DNA of 64,000 bases, taken from contig MU001682.1 in the NCBI GenBank assembly GCA_010093515.1, positions 792,215-856,214 on the forward strand. Direction: 5' to 3'. This DNA comes from Lineolata rhizophorae (lineage: Eukaryota; Ascomycota; Dothideomycetes; Lineolatales; Lineolataceae). Below, piece by piece: positions 34,986 through 45,795 of this stretch. The position numbers and the translations under genes are program-made. Numbering within the stretch: the first letter of the stretch is position 1; each line of letters starts with the position of its first letter. The notes beneath the pieces were generated by a model, which saw nothing but the letters and a program-made list of their open reading frames with translations, was not told where the DNA came from and made no database searches.

Positions 34986-35713
34986 ATGTCTGGTCCCGGT
35001 GGCCCGAGCCGCTCGGCGTCGCCGGCGAAGCGCCTCCTCACGGAGATCCAGCAGTATCAGCAGGAGCCGAGCGAGGCGGTGGTGCACTTGGCGCCGGTGG
35101 CGGACGACGATCTGATGCATTGGACGGCGGTGCTGAAGGGGCCGAGTAGGACTGCGTACGAAGGTGAGGGCGCGACGTTGAGCGACTAGATCGTTTCTAT
35201 TGCCTGGACACTGTTTTTGGACGGAGGTCACGATCACGACTTCAGGAGAATCGGACGAAAATAAAAAGGCGGTTGGATGAATGTTGGTTTGCGTCTGCTA
35301 AAGCGAGGTGCACAGGCGGCCTGTGGAAACTCGACATCCTGATCCCACCCACGTATCCGTTCGCGCCCCCCGACATCAAGTTCGTCACGCCAATATGCCA
35401 CCCGAACGTGCACTTCAAGGTCGGTCTTCGGCTCCCAACTCCCCTCCCCGTTCATCTTTCCGCTCAGGCTTGCTAAACGTGGGAGAAGTCTGGCGAGATA
35501 TGCCTCGACCTGCTTAAGACGGCCTGGACCCCCGTCTACACCCTGGGTTCCACCATGTCGTCGATCCAGCAGCTGCTCACCTCGGCGGAGCCGGAGTCGC
35601 CGCTCAATGTCGACATCGCAGCGCTGTTTCGCTTGGGCGATTTGGTCGCCGCTGAGGCGCTGATTAGGTATTATACGGAAACACAGCGGTATGAGTATGA
35701 GGCTAGGTATTGA
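34986..35713 (+). CDS. PEX4: Ubiquitin-conjugating enzyme E2, peroxin-4
   Basis: Three exons: 34986-35163, 35316-35419 and 35489-35713, for 168 residues. The UBC fold is intact: LLTEIQQYQQEP helix, WTAVLKGPS, LDILIPPTYPFAPPDIKFVT, then HPNVHFK spliced to the active-site segment SGEICLDLL with catalytic Cys99, followed by TPVYTLGSTMSSIQQLL. The PxSPLN-like segment and the EALIRYYTETQRYEYE tail match the peroxisomal E2 that ubiquitinates the import receptor Pex5 for recycling. The exact acceptor of exon 3 is ambiguous by one codon (GAG or AAG, three bases apart). I chose AAG because it restores the usual FK-SGEICL spacing. The call of PEX4 rather than another E2 rests on the C-terminal segment and overall similarity. 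Confidence 0.85.
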
Positions 35714-37150
35714 TGGGAAGATCGTTGCACTGCATTGTCTGCGTCGGGGTTTATGGCCGATTTGGAGAATGCGTAAGTTGTACGAGCTGTTCGAGATCTC
35801 TCGCTGCTTGGAAATGTCCAAATTCCGTGGACTTGGAGAAATGACATCTTTTTTTGGGAAGAGGCAGATCTGGTTTTGATCTTGTAAGGCTTCGTTTTCT
35901 CTCACGGCTGCACGTCTTGGTGGTTGCGGCAACTGATCTGCAACCAGGCGTATTATTGTATTGATCCCATATCCTACAACTAAATAACCCGGTGGATGCC
36001 TGGTATACGCTGTTGGCTCTCGTGGAAATGCCGGTGGCCGCAAGGTATCGACCGCTTTGTATCGGAGAACGAGAGAAATCCAACAAGCCACCATATTACC
36101 AGCCAGGAAGTGAACGGCGCCGACCAGTGAGATGATTTCTTCATCAAGGTCCTAAACTCAATAGCTCGGCGTTATTTGCAAGCCGAGGGCTCTCTGAAGT
36201 GCCTAGAGCCTACATGACAGTGCAGTAGTCTTCGCGACTGTGCCATCCCGGCCTGCCCTTGCCTTTCGGTCGGTTTGTCGACTCGTCCCGGAGCGACGCT
36301 GAGATGAAACTGGGCGAGGCTTTGTCGAAGCCCATGCGCGCCGCTAGTTCGGACGGTTTGGGCGGCGAAGAGTCCCGTGCTTCGGCGTTGGCGCCGTCAC
36401 GGCGCAAGTGCTCCTGTTTCTCGCTGATTGTTTCCATGATGACGGGTTCGCTCACAACATTCGATTTTCGAGCCGCGCAGAGGCTGCTTCAAGAGACGGG
36501 CAGCAAGTTGCTCTTCGAGTTTGCGAGCGGAATTTCCAAACGAGAAGCCCGAAGGCGTCTTTGAGCTCGTCTTTCAATTTCCCGCCGCCGTTTGCTCTTT
36601 GTTCCACAGGTTGCGCGGCGAACTCCATGCAGAAATTCCTCGCGAGCAACGCAAGCCGAGCCGACTTCACATGCCTAGCACCCTGCAACAGTCAACAAGA
36701 CAACGCAGCAGTTCGCAAACAAAACACCAAACCAGATTTATTCGGGCGTTTGAGCCTATGAAATATGCTGCCTCACTCTGGTCGTGTCTGAGAACGCTGG
36801 CAGGGCCGTCACGAGCCTGCGCGCGCGATCCAATGGCGGTGTCTTGGGGTGGTGTCCCCTGCGTCGATCGCATCGTGGTCCCTTTCTCGATGCGCCAACG
36901 CACTGCTCGGGCTCCACCGTGCATGGCACGGCGTGTGGCTGTCGTCGTGGAACGAAAGCGTAAAAGCCTCGACATCGACTCTGATTCTTTCCTTTCGACT
37001 TCTTCATTATTTTCTCTGTTATCTCTTCTGCTTTTGCATGTTTTTGCATTTTTGTTTTCATTTCTGTCTTGAAGCATCGCCTGCATCGACTGCGTCGCTT
37101 CGTTTTCATTTGTTCCACTCGACTCGAGTGCTTCACTTCGAGTCCCCACA
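35714..37150. other. Intergenic DNA and ATP-grasp-like gene promoter
   Basis: About 1.4 kb. A minus-strand frame at 36210-36455 (81 codons, starting MSEPVIMETISEKQEHL) has a protein-like composition but no support from splicing, family or promoter, so it is left uncalled. From about 36960 to 37150 the plus strand is T/C-rich, typical of a fungal leader before the ATG at 37151. Confidence 0.45.
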
Positions 37151-39331
37151 ATGACCACTCCGCAAACGAGCGGTCAGCAGCTACAGCTTCAGCAGAAACA
37201 GCAAAAGCAATCCAAGGAGCCTCAGCGACGCAGCTCGGGCGCAGTATTCTCCTTCGTCCGCAACATCGTCTTCTTGCCCGTGCTCCTCATCCAAGGCCTC
37301 GCTCGCGGCTGCTTCTCTGTCCCCTCCAAGGCATACCAAGCCTGCAAGCGCAGCGCACCATCCACGCCCAAGTCCGCCACCGTCTCTGTCACAATGTCTC
37401 AGCCACAACCGTCGCCCACGATGACTACGGCAGCAGCAGCAGCAGCGAAAGCACCGACAGCAACTACGACCCCGGTCACCACCGCCCAGCCCAAAACAGT
37501 CCTGCTCACCAACGCTTCCCCTGCCGTCGGCCTTGCCCTTGCTCGCGCCTTGCGAGCTTCGGGTTGCCGCGTCGTGGTTGCACAGGTCGGGCCTCGAGGC
37601 TGGTGGGCGGCGGATTTGGTCTCGCCGCTCCGGGTATCGCGTGCCGTCGGCAGATATTACCGCGTTGCACGACTACTACCGGAATGTTTTGATGACGATG
37701 ACGAAGACAGCGAGGATGGGGCGCCGATGAAGAAAGACGCGAAGCGGAAAGGATGTGGGAAGGGGGGCTCGCTGCTCGACGTTGTGAGCCGGGAGAAGGT
37801 GGACGTCTGGATTCCCTGCGAGAGCTCGGATCAAGAGGAGGTCGTGGTGGATGAGAGGGATCGGTTCGTCGATGTGCTTGAGCTGCGCACGGGGTGCAGG
37901 ATGCTCGGATTGGACGTCAAGGTCGCGACGGAGCTCTCCACTCCGGCTGGCTTTGCGGCCTACTCGGAGAGCCTGAACTCAGAGATCAAGCCGCCGCGGA
38001 CCGTCGTCGTCCGGTCGAGAAGCGAGGTCTACGACGCGCTGAGCAAAGCCAAGCCTGGTGCGAAGTTCGTGCTCTCACCTCTCACCGCCTCCCCGACTTC
38101 CTCTCCCTTCCAGGCATCCATCGACTCTTCAATAGCATCCTACATCTCCCCCCAGCATTCACCGCTCACGCTCCCCCGCCCCAGCCTCAACGAGACATGC
38201 TGGACGCTCGCCGCCCAGCCTATCGGCCCCTCATCACCCTTTGTCCTCCGCGAACTCATCATCTCCGCAGACACTCCAGCCACCGGCGGCAGCTCCGGCG
38301 CCGGCCCATGCAGCGGGCCCCAACGCCTCGTGGCAACCGCCCTCATCGCCAACCGACGAGTCCGCTACTTCATCCTCGGGAGCCCGCGCTCGACACCCGC
38401 CACGTCGCCCGAAGATGCCGAGGCCACCGCCGCGGCCGCCATGTCCACCCCGCACGCCCAGGCGCCCGGCTTCACCACGGTGCCGCCCGGCTCCCAGCTG
38501 CACGCCGTGGCGCTCAGCTGGATGCGCCGCTTCGCGGCGCGGCTGCCGTCGCACGGGCAGCACGAAGACGACGACGCTGCCGCCGCCGCCGGCAGCGAAC
38601 CGCCGACGACGCACGCCAGCGTCTCGTTCCTGGTGTCAGAGCGGGCCAACGGGCGCGGCGTGGCGCGTACCCTGCACCCGGTCGGGTGCGCGTTCGCGCC
38701 GTCGGAGCTGCTGGCCTGCGGGCTCGGCCGGGCCGAGACGCGGCGCGACGTCGTGGCCGCGTACGAGCGGTGCCTGCGAGAGGTGTGGGCCGAAGGCTAC
38801 GTTTGCGTCGACGGCCGCGCGGACACGGGTGGCGCTGACGAGCCCTTTTTGATCGAGACTAGCTCGTCCACGGCCGAGGGGGACTACTCCGACGACGATG
38901 ACGACGACGACGACGACGATGACGACGTCGACGACTTCGACTTCCCGCTCACGCGCTCGCGCAAGAGCACGCACACGGTCGGCCGGCGCCGCCACAACCA
39001 GCTGGGCCACCAGGGCCACCAGCAGCTCGTGATGGCTACCGCCAGCGCTGCCGCCGCCGCCGCCACCACCACCGCGTCCCAGCCCTTCGCCCCGATGCAG
39101 ACGTACTCCCTCTCCGCGTCGCTGCACAGCCTCATCGCCGTGCCCGCCCTCCGCACGTTCCTCCTCAAGTCGTCGCTGCGCAGCCTCTGGCTCAGCCGCC
39201 TCGAGTTCTCCCGCCGCGTGCTCGACACCGACTGGAAGGAGGTGTTGTGGGATCCGGCGGACCCGGCGCCGCTGGTGTGGGACCTTGTTCTCGGGATGCC
39301 GCTGCGGGGCATCTCGGGGCAGGGCAGGTAG
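37151..39331 (+). CDS. Fungal ATP-grasp-like protein (carbamoyl-phosphate-synthase-like fold), function unknown
   Basis: Single exon, 726 residues. The N-terminus is Gln-rich, followed by a hydrophobic stretch at about 31-55 (FSFVRNIVFLPVLLIQGLA) that could be a membrane-associated helix. Residues from about 115 form a Rossmann-like pre-ATP-grasp domain (KTVLLTNASPAVGLALARAL), with later KVDVWIPCESSDQE and a CRMLGLDVKVATELSTPAGF segment. These match fungal proteins annotated as ATP-grasp enzyme-like. The later region has RELIISADT and VSFLVSERANGRG blocks, interrupted by Ala/His/Pro-rich inserts and a 12-residue Asp run near residue 585. I see no intact glycine-rich ATP loop. The low-complexity inserts are typical of this genome's GC-rich genes. 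Substrate is unknown. Confidence 0.65.
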   Translation: MTTPQTSGQQLQLQQKQQKQSKEPQRRSSGAVFSFVRNIVFLPVLLIQGLARGCFSVPSKAYQACKRSAPSTPKSATVSVTMSQPQPSPTMTTAAAAAAKAPTATTTPVTTAQPKTVLLTNASPAVGLALARALRASGCRVVVAQVGPRGWWAADLVSPLRVSRAVGRYYRVARLLPECFDDDDEDSEDGAPMKKDAKRKGCGKGGSLLDVVSREKVDVWIPCESSDQEEVVVDERDRFVDVLELRTGCRMLGLDVKVATELSTPAGFAAYSESLNSEIKPPRTVVVRSRSEVYDALSKAKPGAKFVLSPLTASPTSSPFQASIDSSIASYISPQHSPLTLPRPSLNETCWTLAAQPIGPSSPFVLRELIISADTPATGGSSGAGPCSGPQRLVATALIANRRVRYFILGSPRSTPATSPEDAEATAAAAMSTPHAQAPGFTTVPPGSQLHAVALSWMRRFAARLPSHGQHEDDDAAAAAGSEPPTTHASVSFLVSERANGRGVARTLHPVGCAFAPSELLACGLGRAETRRDVVAAYERCLREVWAEGYVCVDGRADTGGADEPFLIETSSSTAEGDYSDDDDDDDDDDDDVDDFDFPLTRSRKSTHTVGRRRHNQLGHQGHQQLVMATASAAAAAATTTASQPFAPMQTYSLSASLHSLIAVPALRTFLLKSSLRSLWLSRLEFSRRVLDTDWKEVLWDPADPAPLVWDLVLGMPLRGISGQGR

Positions 39332-40322
39332 ACAGTATGGATATGGATCGACTTGGATGGGCTCCGGAAGTGAGGCTCGAGGGGGAGGGCACGTGGTTTG
39401 GAGAGGGATAAGAGGCAGTGTCGGGGTAGGAGAGAAGGCAATGTCGGGGCAGGGGTAAGGCGGAGCGGAAGGGCATGACCTTTTATAACGTCCGAGATGT
39501 CTTGGCAACGCGAGTATGCTGACGGGCATGTGATGGGTATGAGAACTGGATACATGACTTGTTGGACTGCGCTTGGACCGCCATGTCTACACAGTATCTT
39601 TCTATCACAATACTTTATTTCTTTTGTCGTCATATGCGGACGCTAAATGCTTGTATTTGAGCCTCATTTTCACTTGGTCACCTGCTACTCGTGAGATATG
39701 CTTCTAGGTGCCCGCCTTGTTTCACGCAAATACCTAAGCATAAGCCGCCCCTGACACGGCTGTATTAGAGCCCCCACACCAAGGCCTAGGATCAATCCCT
39801 GATTTGATGCCTGCCTTTATGGTCACTGCCGTCTTCGGAACCTTGATAATGTACCGAGTTACGGAGGAAACCCGCGTGCTTCACCTAGAAAACAAACGTG
39901 GAAACAGTTGTCACCTTTCGCCTCCATTCAACGACCACATACACAAGTGAATTCCAAACTCTGGCCTAAGGTATGAATGAATGCGAGGCACTCTTCTCAA
40001 TGATCACGCGCTTGCATGTGTAACCCTATGAGAACACAAATGCAAAGGCGGGCCTTATGACTGGAATTCTCAGCAAAAGCATTGGCTCTTAAATTATCTC
40101 CAGTCTCTATAATACTCCACTGAAAGCCTTCAAGTACTGAATGGCACTTTCAAATGGGCGTATAGGGGTCTATGAAAAATGTTAGTGGAAACTCTGCATG
40201 ATGATTGCTCGCAAATTTATGTACTCCTTGAACAGAGCAATTTCGCCATAGCAAGAGAAAATAGCTTTATTCACTTAGAGAATGACGCACAACGCCACAA
40301 TTCTTGTACGACATGGTAAAGG
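39332..40322. other. Intergenic DNA, AT-richer
   Basis: About 1 kb with lower GC than the preceding gene. No coding signal beyond short frames. It marks the start of a less GC-rich block running to about 46.9 kb. Confidence 0.45.
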
Positions 40323-40330
40323 TATATAAG
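40323..40330 (+). promoter_or_regulatory. TATA-like element of the orphan gene at 40541
   Basis: TATATAAG, about 211-218 bp upstream of the ATG at 40541. It is the only strong TATA match close to this start and supports the orphan gene as a transcription unit. Confidence 0.35.
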
Positions 40331-40540
40331 GAGTTGGAGTACTGCTTTAGCAATACACTGTACCTTCGCGGATCAGGTCACTAAGTTCGATTCCCCTCGA
40401 CGCTGCTACCAAAGCCACCCCAACACTTTGTATCCTATTTAGCTGCTTTCTAATTTCTTTCTCCCTCAATCAGAAACCTTTTCCTACCATAGCCGCTTTT
40501 GCAATTGTTCCTAAAGCCTGAGCACCACTTGTATTAGAAA

Positions 40541-41199
40541 ATGTGGACATCCAAACCCGGAGAGGACCCAGAGATCCAATGCCGGGTCCTCTGCGGGCAT
40601 GATTGGTACCCGGCAAAGCTCCGCATGGGACACTTGATGGGCCCTATTAATGATTGGGTATATTTTTTCAACCCGGAATCTGTTTTCCTTGCGGATATCT
40701 TACCTTCCTGGAAAGTACTCGCTGACGAAATTGACATCCCAAAACTTAGCCCGAGAACTTCAGGAAGCACATGATTGACGATGCGACCGTTCATCAATTC
40801 CATAAAACAAGGGCGTGGGAGCCATTCTATAGAAACAGACTGGTTCGCTTTGACGCCAACGAGGACAAAGAGCTTCTTCGCCAAGCCGGGCTGTTTGTCC
40901 AGTTGTTCTGGAGAACCATGAAAGATATGAAACATAACGCCACCGACGGGGAGTTCCTTGCGAACAACCCATGGGCGCAAGAGATCAAGGACGCTAGGTT
41001 CTTCATGGAGCGCACGGCTAGGGAAATGAGGAACAAAGTTGTGGAAATGAAAGATGCTGCCGAGGAAGACATGAAGACGATCGATAAGATTTTGAATGGC
41101 GAATTACCCGAGTATAGATATGTTGTCATCTTGCTTGGTGTACGGGACCCTGATGTCGAGCAGATGCCAACAATCAGCGCGGTGATGAGCGATCCCTAA
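40541..41199 (+). CDS. Two-exon hypothetical protein
   Basis: Not recognised. The frame opening at 40541 (MWTSKPGEDPEIQ) hits a stop, and a different frame then runs to 41199. The two join cleanly by a 92 bp intron, 40658-40749, with a GTATAT donor, a GCTGAC branch-like site 24-29 bases before the acceptor, and a CTTAG acceptor. The junction is phase 0. The product is 188 residues: exons of 39 codons and 150 codons including stop. Exon 2 is highly charged and helical (RTAREMRNKVVEMKDAAEED) with a C-terminal YRYVVILLGVRDPD strand. No signal peptide or membrane segment is seen. An alternative is a frameshifted remnant; the good splice signals and TATA element favour a real gene. Confidence 0.5.
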
Positions 41200-41782
41200 A
41201 AGCGGATATGGTACAAAACTTGTCCGCCGGTAATCCCTCGCTGCTTCCAAAATATTCGGTCAGCGCATGCTGGATTGAGGAAGTGGCGTTGCTCAAGCAT
41301 AGCGCCGGTATTGGTATAACTGCAGTTTGCTCTGCGATGAATGGCATGGAGGTGACGGTGGTTGCAATCCGGGGCCCTTATAAGGGATTGATCTAGGAGC
41401 CTGACAAAGTCCCCGGCTTTCCTTTTCTCTTGGATACAGTCATTTGCTATCTAGCAGAAAACTGATGAACGACCCACTCATTTATCAATAGTTTTTCATA
41501 ATATTATTTGTTTCATAATCTCAAAAGCCTAATCCATGATGACTCGTCCTGTTACCGCCGCCATGTTGCCTGCGCCACAAATCACCTGTAGTCAGTACGT
41601 ACAGGCATGGAGACGGTGTACAGTGTATTCTAGGAGGCCTAGTAACGCTGTCTAATCCCTGATGTAAGTGTGCTCCATACGGTTCAGGACGGCGTTAGAT
41701 TCACGATCATATTCAGTCGTTTGGTTCCCTATGGAAAACCATTCAAGCTCCTCGAATGAGCAGTTTCCCCTAACACTTTACC
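41200..41782. other. Intergenic DNA between convergent genes
   Basis: About 580 bp between the orphan gene (+) and the DUF2011 gene (-). A 62-codon frame at 41208-41396 starts with an ATG but has no other support. Nothing else is seen. Confidence 0.4.
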
Positions 41783-42700
41783 CTAAGAATCTCTATTACT
41801 AGACTTGCCCGCTTCTTCCATGGCAGCTTTTTGCTTCATCCTTTTATTCCTCTGCTTTACCCTATTCCTTTCTGTCTTCTTTTGCCTCTCCTTATTCTCC
41901 TTCTCTCGTCTTCTCTTCTCCTCCTCTTCCGCCTTCATTCTTTCCGCGTCTCTTTTGCTAGCACGCTTGATCTTTGCCTCACGTATCGCCATTCTCCTCT
42001 TCTTCCCAAGTCTGACCCTTTTCCGCTTGCATTCCGTTTCCTCGACGCCGCACGCTGATTGGCCCGCAATGCTTCCTCCTATCCTCTCACCCGTCGCCTT
42101 GTCCACAACAACCACCTTCCATGGTAGTCTATGCCCTACGTACCGCAATGGTTCCGCTGCCCAAGATCGTACATCCGCGCCGGTAACCGCAGTGGCAGCA
42201 AGGCGGGCCAGGGAATCCGCATCCCGTGGGCCGGTGAAGTAGTAGCTTTTGTGCGGGCGCTCGGGGCGGATAAAGCCAGGGCGGCGGTTGGCTTCGGGAG
42301 ATGGTGTGCGGAGACGGATCTTTTGAGGCTTCGAGGGTTGCTTTGTGTTTGGCGGGGAGCGGAAGAGGAAGAAGGACAGTTCTACGGCGTCAGAGTCGGG
42401 AGCATCGTCAATGCTGTCCGCGACGCGGTTTGGCGGCGCAGCTGCGATGTTGCTCGTAGATGTATCCTTTTCGGCAAGGTCGCCTTTACCGTCGTCAAAG
42501 GAACGCTCACGTACGCGCGACTCGAAAAGCGCCGTGAGCTCCGGATCGGGCGTTGATGGCGCAGACGATATGGGAGAACGCAGGTCGCTACGGCGGACGC
42601 TGATGGTTGACACATTAGGTCGGCATTGCGTCAATGGAGGAAGCGCCCAAGTCCGCTTTAAAACGCGGTCATACCTGCGTGTCGCCTCCAAGTCTAGCAT
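41783..42700 (-). CDS. DUF2011 family protein
   Basis: Single exon, 305 residues, ATG at 42700 (the open frame begins earlier at a TTG). The middle carries the fungal DUF2011-type pattern: RRPGFIRPERPHKSYYFTGP, followed by LPWKVVVVDKATGERIGG. The C-terminal third (about 215-305) is a long Lys/Arg/Glu-rich helix, probably a coiled coil with nuclear or nucleolar targeting signals. A short upstream reading frame (ATGCAATCTTGA, 42712-42723 on the minus strand) lies just before the start. The function of this family is unknown to me. The neighbouring gene upstream is a HET-domain protein on the same strand. Confidence 0.7.
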   Translation of the reverse strand: MLDLEATRRYDRVLKRTWALPPLTQCRPNVSTISVRRSDLRSPISSAPSTPDPELTALFESRVRERSFDDGKGDLAEKDTSTSNIAAAPPNRVADSIDDAPDSDAVELSFFLFRSPPNTKQPSKPQKIRLRTPSPEANRRPGFIRPERPHKSYYFTGPRDADSLARLAATAVTGADVRSWAAEPLRYVGHRLPWKVVVVDKATGERIGGSIAGQSACGVEETECKRKRVRLGKKRRMAIREAKIKRASKRDAERMKAEEEEKRRREKENKERQKKTERNRVKQRNKRMKQKAAMEEAGKSSNRDS

Positions 42701-43104
42701 CTCGACGGTCAAGATTGCATCTTCGTGGACGACTGGCGTATGGCGTGCGGAGCATCGTTATAGATGGAACTGAGTCTCGACGAGCGCTTATCGATAGGCT
42801 GCGCCACGAGGCGTTGCGCCACACCAAGGAGCGCACGAAAGTTTATTCCTTTTACCCGACAACAATCCATTGGACTCGCTGAGGTTATTTTGGTTGGGTC
42901 GGTGATGAACAGACCGATTTGCAATTTTTATTGAAGCATGAAGCCGAGGAATCTCAAAGGTTTGTAAGGACTAAAAATTGACTACAGTGCCTACACAAAT
43001 GTACTTCGACTCCACAAAAGACTGAGCCTTGCGAAAACCTCCACAACAAACATATAAAGCAAGAGTAGGAGTACACGAAACGGTAATCTAAAACCTCGGT
43101 CCTT
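42701..43104. other. Intergenic DNA between two minus-strand genes
   Basis: About 400 bp holding the HET gene's 3' UTR and the DUF2011 promoter. No gene is seen. Confidence 0.5.
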
Positions 43105-45795
43105 TTATCGCAGCTCAAATGTTGTTGCAGGGATCATCTCCGTGTTCTGTGTGCGTATTGCCTCGCCATCCATCATGCCATACACGTAACTTTCGCCGAT
43201 GAATTTGTAGGAGTGCCAAGCATCTTTTGGTAGGTTCCCCTCTAAGTCTTTAAACAAATCGTCAAGGCTCTTGTTTTCGTAAGGCTCCTGATTATGCTTG
43301 TGTTCTGGACGCTTTCTCAGCTGGACCTTCCCTTTTAGAGGTCTGGCATTCCAGTCAAGTGGGCGTTCCTCGAGTTCCCTTTTCGTCTTCTGGATTTCCG
43401 GACTTTGCGAGGCCCATTTTTTCTCCAGCCTTTCCATCTTCTTTGCATAACTGCGCCACCTTTTCTGGACGAACTCGACTTTTTTGATCGTATCCTCTTT
43501 CCACTCGTCCCTGACTTCATCTTCTTTCTTCCCTCCGTTCTTCCTTAGAATGACTGGGACACTGCAACCGTAAAGAATGCACACGAGGTCCCCCTTCTCG
43601 ATAACCTTGCTTGCAAGGCCTAGGCTGCCTTTGCCAGTCTTAATGAGACATCGGTTCCATATGACAGCCTGAACTCGCCGGCAGAACTGTGCGATGATAG
43701 AGCACCGCTCATTGTCGATGAGTTTCGTGGTGTCCACAGATCCGCTCTCTAGACCTCCCTTAAGGAAACTCTCTTTACAAGCGCGCGCATAGTAGACAGG
43801 CGGATTGCGTCCATCACGGCCTCGGTCCGCAACCAAAGTGCGCCAGAACTCGTCGGGAGGTCCATTTTCATCGGCGGGATCAATGTTCGTCCAGCCAGCA
43901 GCGTCAGCCCAGTCCTGGGGAATGGCGCCACCCTGGGAAGCTGGATAGATCTCTGTAACTTTATCAAGGATGAAACCTCTGATGTACATGCTGTAATGTT
44001 TCCGTGGGAACGCCGTTGGATCGTCGACAATTCCTTTGCCAACGCGCTTGCAAAACCTAAGGACTTTGCGGTCTACGGTGCGGGTCCCCGCAGCATTGTA
44101 ATTCCGTTGCAAGGTGCTTGGCAAGCCGACAAGAATGTCGGCATTCTTGCGGCCCATTTTGAGTGTCCGGTGCCCTGGCTGTGAATGCATTATGTGGGCT
44201 GCACCAGAAAGCTGAGGGATCCAAGAAGGCATGGGAACACCTTCATCTCTAGGAACTTTTGAAGAAGGAAACCGCTGGCGAAGGTTATGGTTATCCTCTT
44301 GCGCCCAAGGTCGGCATATTATATCGAGAGCCCGCGAAGGTTCGGATTGCTGAATGCAGAACTGGATAAACTCTTGACAAACATCAACGTAAGGTTTCCC
44401 ATAAGACACCCTGTAAGGCCGACGATGGGTGAATCCTCCAAGCACGTCTTTTGTTTGGTCTGGAAGAGCTGATGCATCAATTCCTAGACCAACCCGGGAG
44501 TCTTCACGAGGTCGTATAGACCCAAATGCACCCGAAGTATTGCCAGAAGCTTGTGCTTGAGGAGGCGGACTTGGCCTAGAGGGCTCTGTGTTGTGAGAAG
44601 ATGTTCCACTAGACGCTCCGCGGGCTGTATCCTGTGGCTCCACAGCATTCTCAGTTTTTGGTTCTGCGAACTCCGTATTATCAGCGATTGGAGTTGTGTC
44701 CTGTGCAATGGCCAACAAACAATAAATAGTGTCATGCGAGACCGTGGCTTCAAAGATCGCAAGGCTCGAGACAAGGTATTCAAGACTGAGCAGTGGTTGC
44801 TGACGTGATTTGTCTAGGTAACTCGGATCCTCTTCCTGTTGTTGCATAACAGAGTGCTCTGCGCTAGTGACTGCTGGAAGATTTCTAGGGTCGGACGGTT
44901 TGTAGTTTCGAAAAAGTTTGCTGGTGGCCTCTACCAGGAGGCTGGCACCTAGGAAGGAGACGTATTCGAACCACCCAGGAATATGGTAGTAATCTGGATC
45001 TGTCTTCATCACCTCTGAAAGGCGATGAGTTGCTGTTTCCACTTCCACAAATAGCTCGACGGCCACAGCAAAATGTTCCCAGGAAATACTTTCCGATCCG
45101 CAGTAAATTGTGGCCGATCGTGCAAGCGCGATTTCTTGCACCACCCACCGACGCGAAAACCAAGGGCGTTGCATCAAGTCTAACAGAGCACTCCATTTTT
45201 TGATAGCTTCTTTGCTCTCGCACAATTCATCGAAGTTTTGCAGCTGCAGCACTTCCTCTTTGATGAATTTCAGCGCTCTGTTGCTGGACCTGTCCCCTGC
45301 ACCAAGCCAGACGCACACTTGCTCCGCTTGACCGTAAATGGTAGACATCATCTCTACTTGATGATTCTTCTCGGGGAAGTTGTCTTGATCAATGCAAATG
45401 AAGTCGATCCATAAGTACCGATTACGATGCGGTTGTCTGAGCTCCATGAGAGCCGCGAGAATATCTGGCTGGACTTCTTTGGAGTAGATCCCTTCGTCTT
45501 GTCGAATGTTGATGTAAGGTCTCTGAGAGGATTGTAGCAAATTTCTCCAATGCCAGGAGAGAGCCTCGTATTTACTTTTAATCCGGCCATTCTGATCAAT
45601 TGATACTTTCTTCAATTCGCAGGTGACATGGACGTCGTCTGAAGGCCCCGGAAGGAGAACGAGAAGTCGGATCCAACCCCTCCCAACCACAAGCTGGTCT
45701 TCATCGTAAAATGTTGGCTTGTCGCCCAGCGGTTCGTGCACATAAGGTGGTGGTCTTTCCCAATCGCGTTGTCTCTTGCGTGCATTGCGGCTCAT
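43105..45795 (-). CDS. HET-domain (heterokaryon incompatibility) protein
   Basis: Single exon, 896 residues, ATG at 45795. The three blocks of the HET domain are visible between about residues 76 and 225: YEALSWHW, then LWIDFICIDQDNFPEKNHQVEMMSTIY, then VCVWLGAGD. The rest has no second domain I recognise. It holds a Ser/Pro-rich linker (about 390-450), a QEFIQFCIQ segment, a Lys/Glu-rich stretch at about 795-850 and a C-terminal SYVYGMMDGEA motif common in HET proteins. HET proteins trigger cell death on non-self fusion or act in related immunity. An in-frame GTG upstream would add a hydrophobic leader, but it is not an ATG and is not used. Codon use is less GC-biased than that of the housekeeping genes, as is usual for HET genes. 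Confidence 0.9.
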   Translation of the reverse strand: MSRNARKRQRDWERPPPYVHEPLGDKPTFYDEDQLVVGRGWIRLLVLLPGPSDDVHVTCELKKVSIDQNGRIKSKYEALSWHWRNLLQSSQRPYINIRQDEGIYSKEVQPDILAALMELRQPHRNRYLWIDFICIDQDNFPEKNHQVEMMSTIYGQAEQVCVWLGAGDRSSNRALKFIKEEVLQLQNFDELCESKEAIKKWSALLDLMQRPWFSRRWVVQEIALARSATIYCGSESISWEHFAVAVELFVEVETATHRLSEVMKTDPDYYHIPGWFEYVSFLGASLLVEATSKLFRNYKPSDPRNLPAVTSAEHSVMQQQEEDPSYLDKSRQQPLLSLEYLVSSLAIFEATVSHDTIYCLLAIAQDTTPIADNTEFAEPKTENAVEPQDTARGASSGTSSHNTEPSRPSPPPQAQASGNTSGAFGSIRPREDSRVGLGIDASALPDQTKDVLGGFTHRRPYRVSYGKPYVDVCQEFIQFCIQQSEPSRALDIICRPWAQEDNHNLRQRFPSSKVPRDEGVPMPSWIPQLSGAAHIMHSQPGHRTLKMGRKNADILVGLPSTLQRNYNAAGTRTVDRKVLRFCKRVGKGIVDDPTAFPRKHYSMYIRGFILDKVTEIYPASQGGAIPQDWADAAGWTNIDPADENGPPDEFWRTLVADRGRDGRNPPVYYARACKESFLKGGLESGSVDTTKLIDNERCSIIAQFCRRVQAVIWNRCLIKTGKGSLGLASKVIEKGDLVCILYGCSVPVILRKNGGKKEDEVRDEWKEDTIKKVEFVQKRWRSYAKKMERLEKKWASQSPEIQKTKRELEERPLDWNARPLKGKVQLRKRPEHKHNQEPYENKSLDDLFKDLEGNLPKDAWHSYKFIGESYVYGMMDGEAIRTQNTEMIPATTFELR

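Noticed and set aside
36210-36455. 81-codon minus-strand frame starting MSEPVIMET
   Set aside because: Protein-like composition but no splice, promoter or family evidence, and it lies in the leader region of the ATP-grasp-like gene.
40335-40440. Possible tRNA or SINE with a B-box-like GTTCGATTCC
   Set aside because: The flanking bases cannot form a T-arm stem (CTAAG against CCCCT), and no acceptor stem, D-arm or A-box in the right place is seen.
40715-40749. A 35 bp intron in the orphan gene at 40541
   Set aside because: Too short for a fungal intron. The 92 bp alternative with a GTATAT donor uses the same acceptor and keeps the phase.
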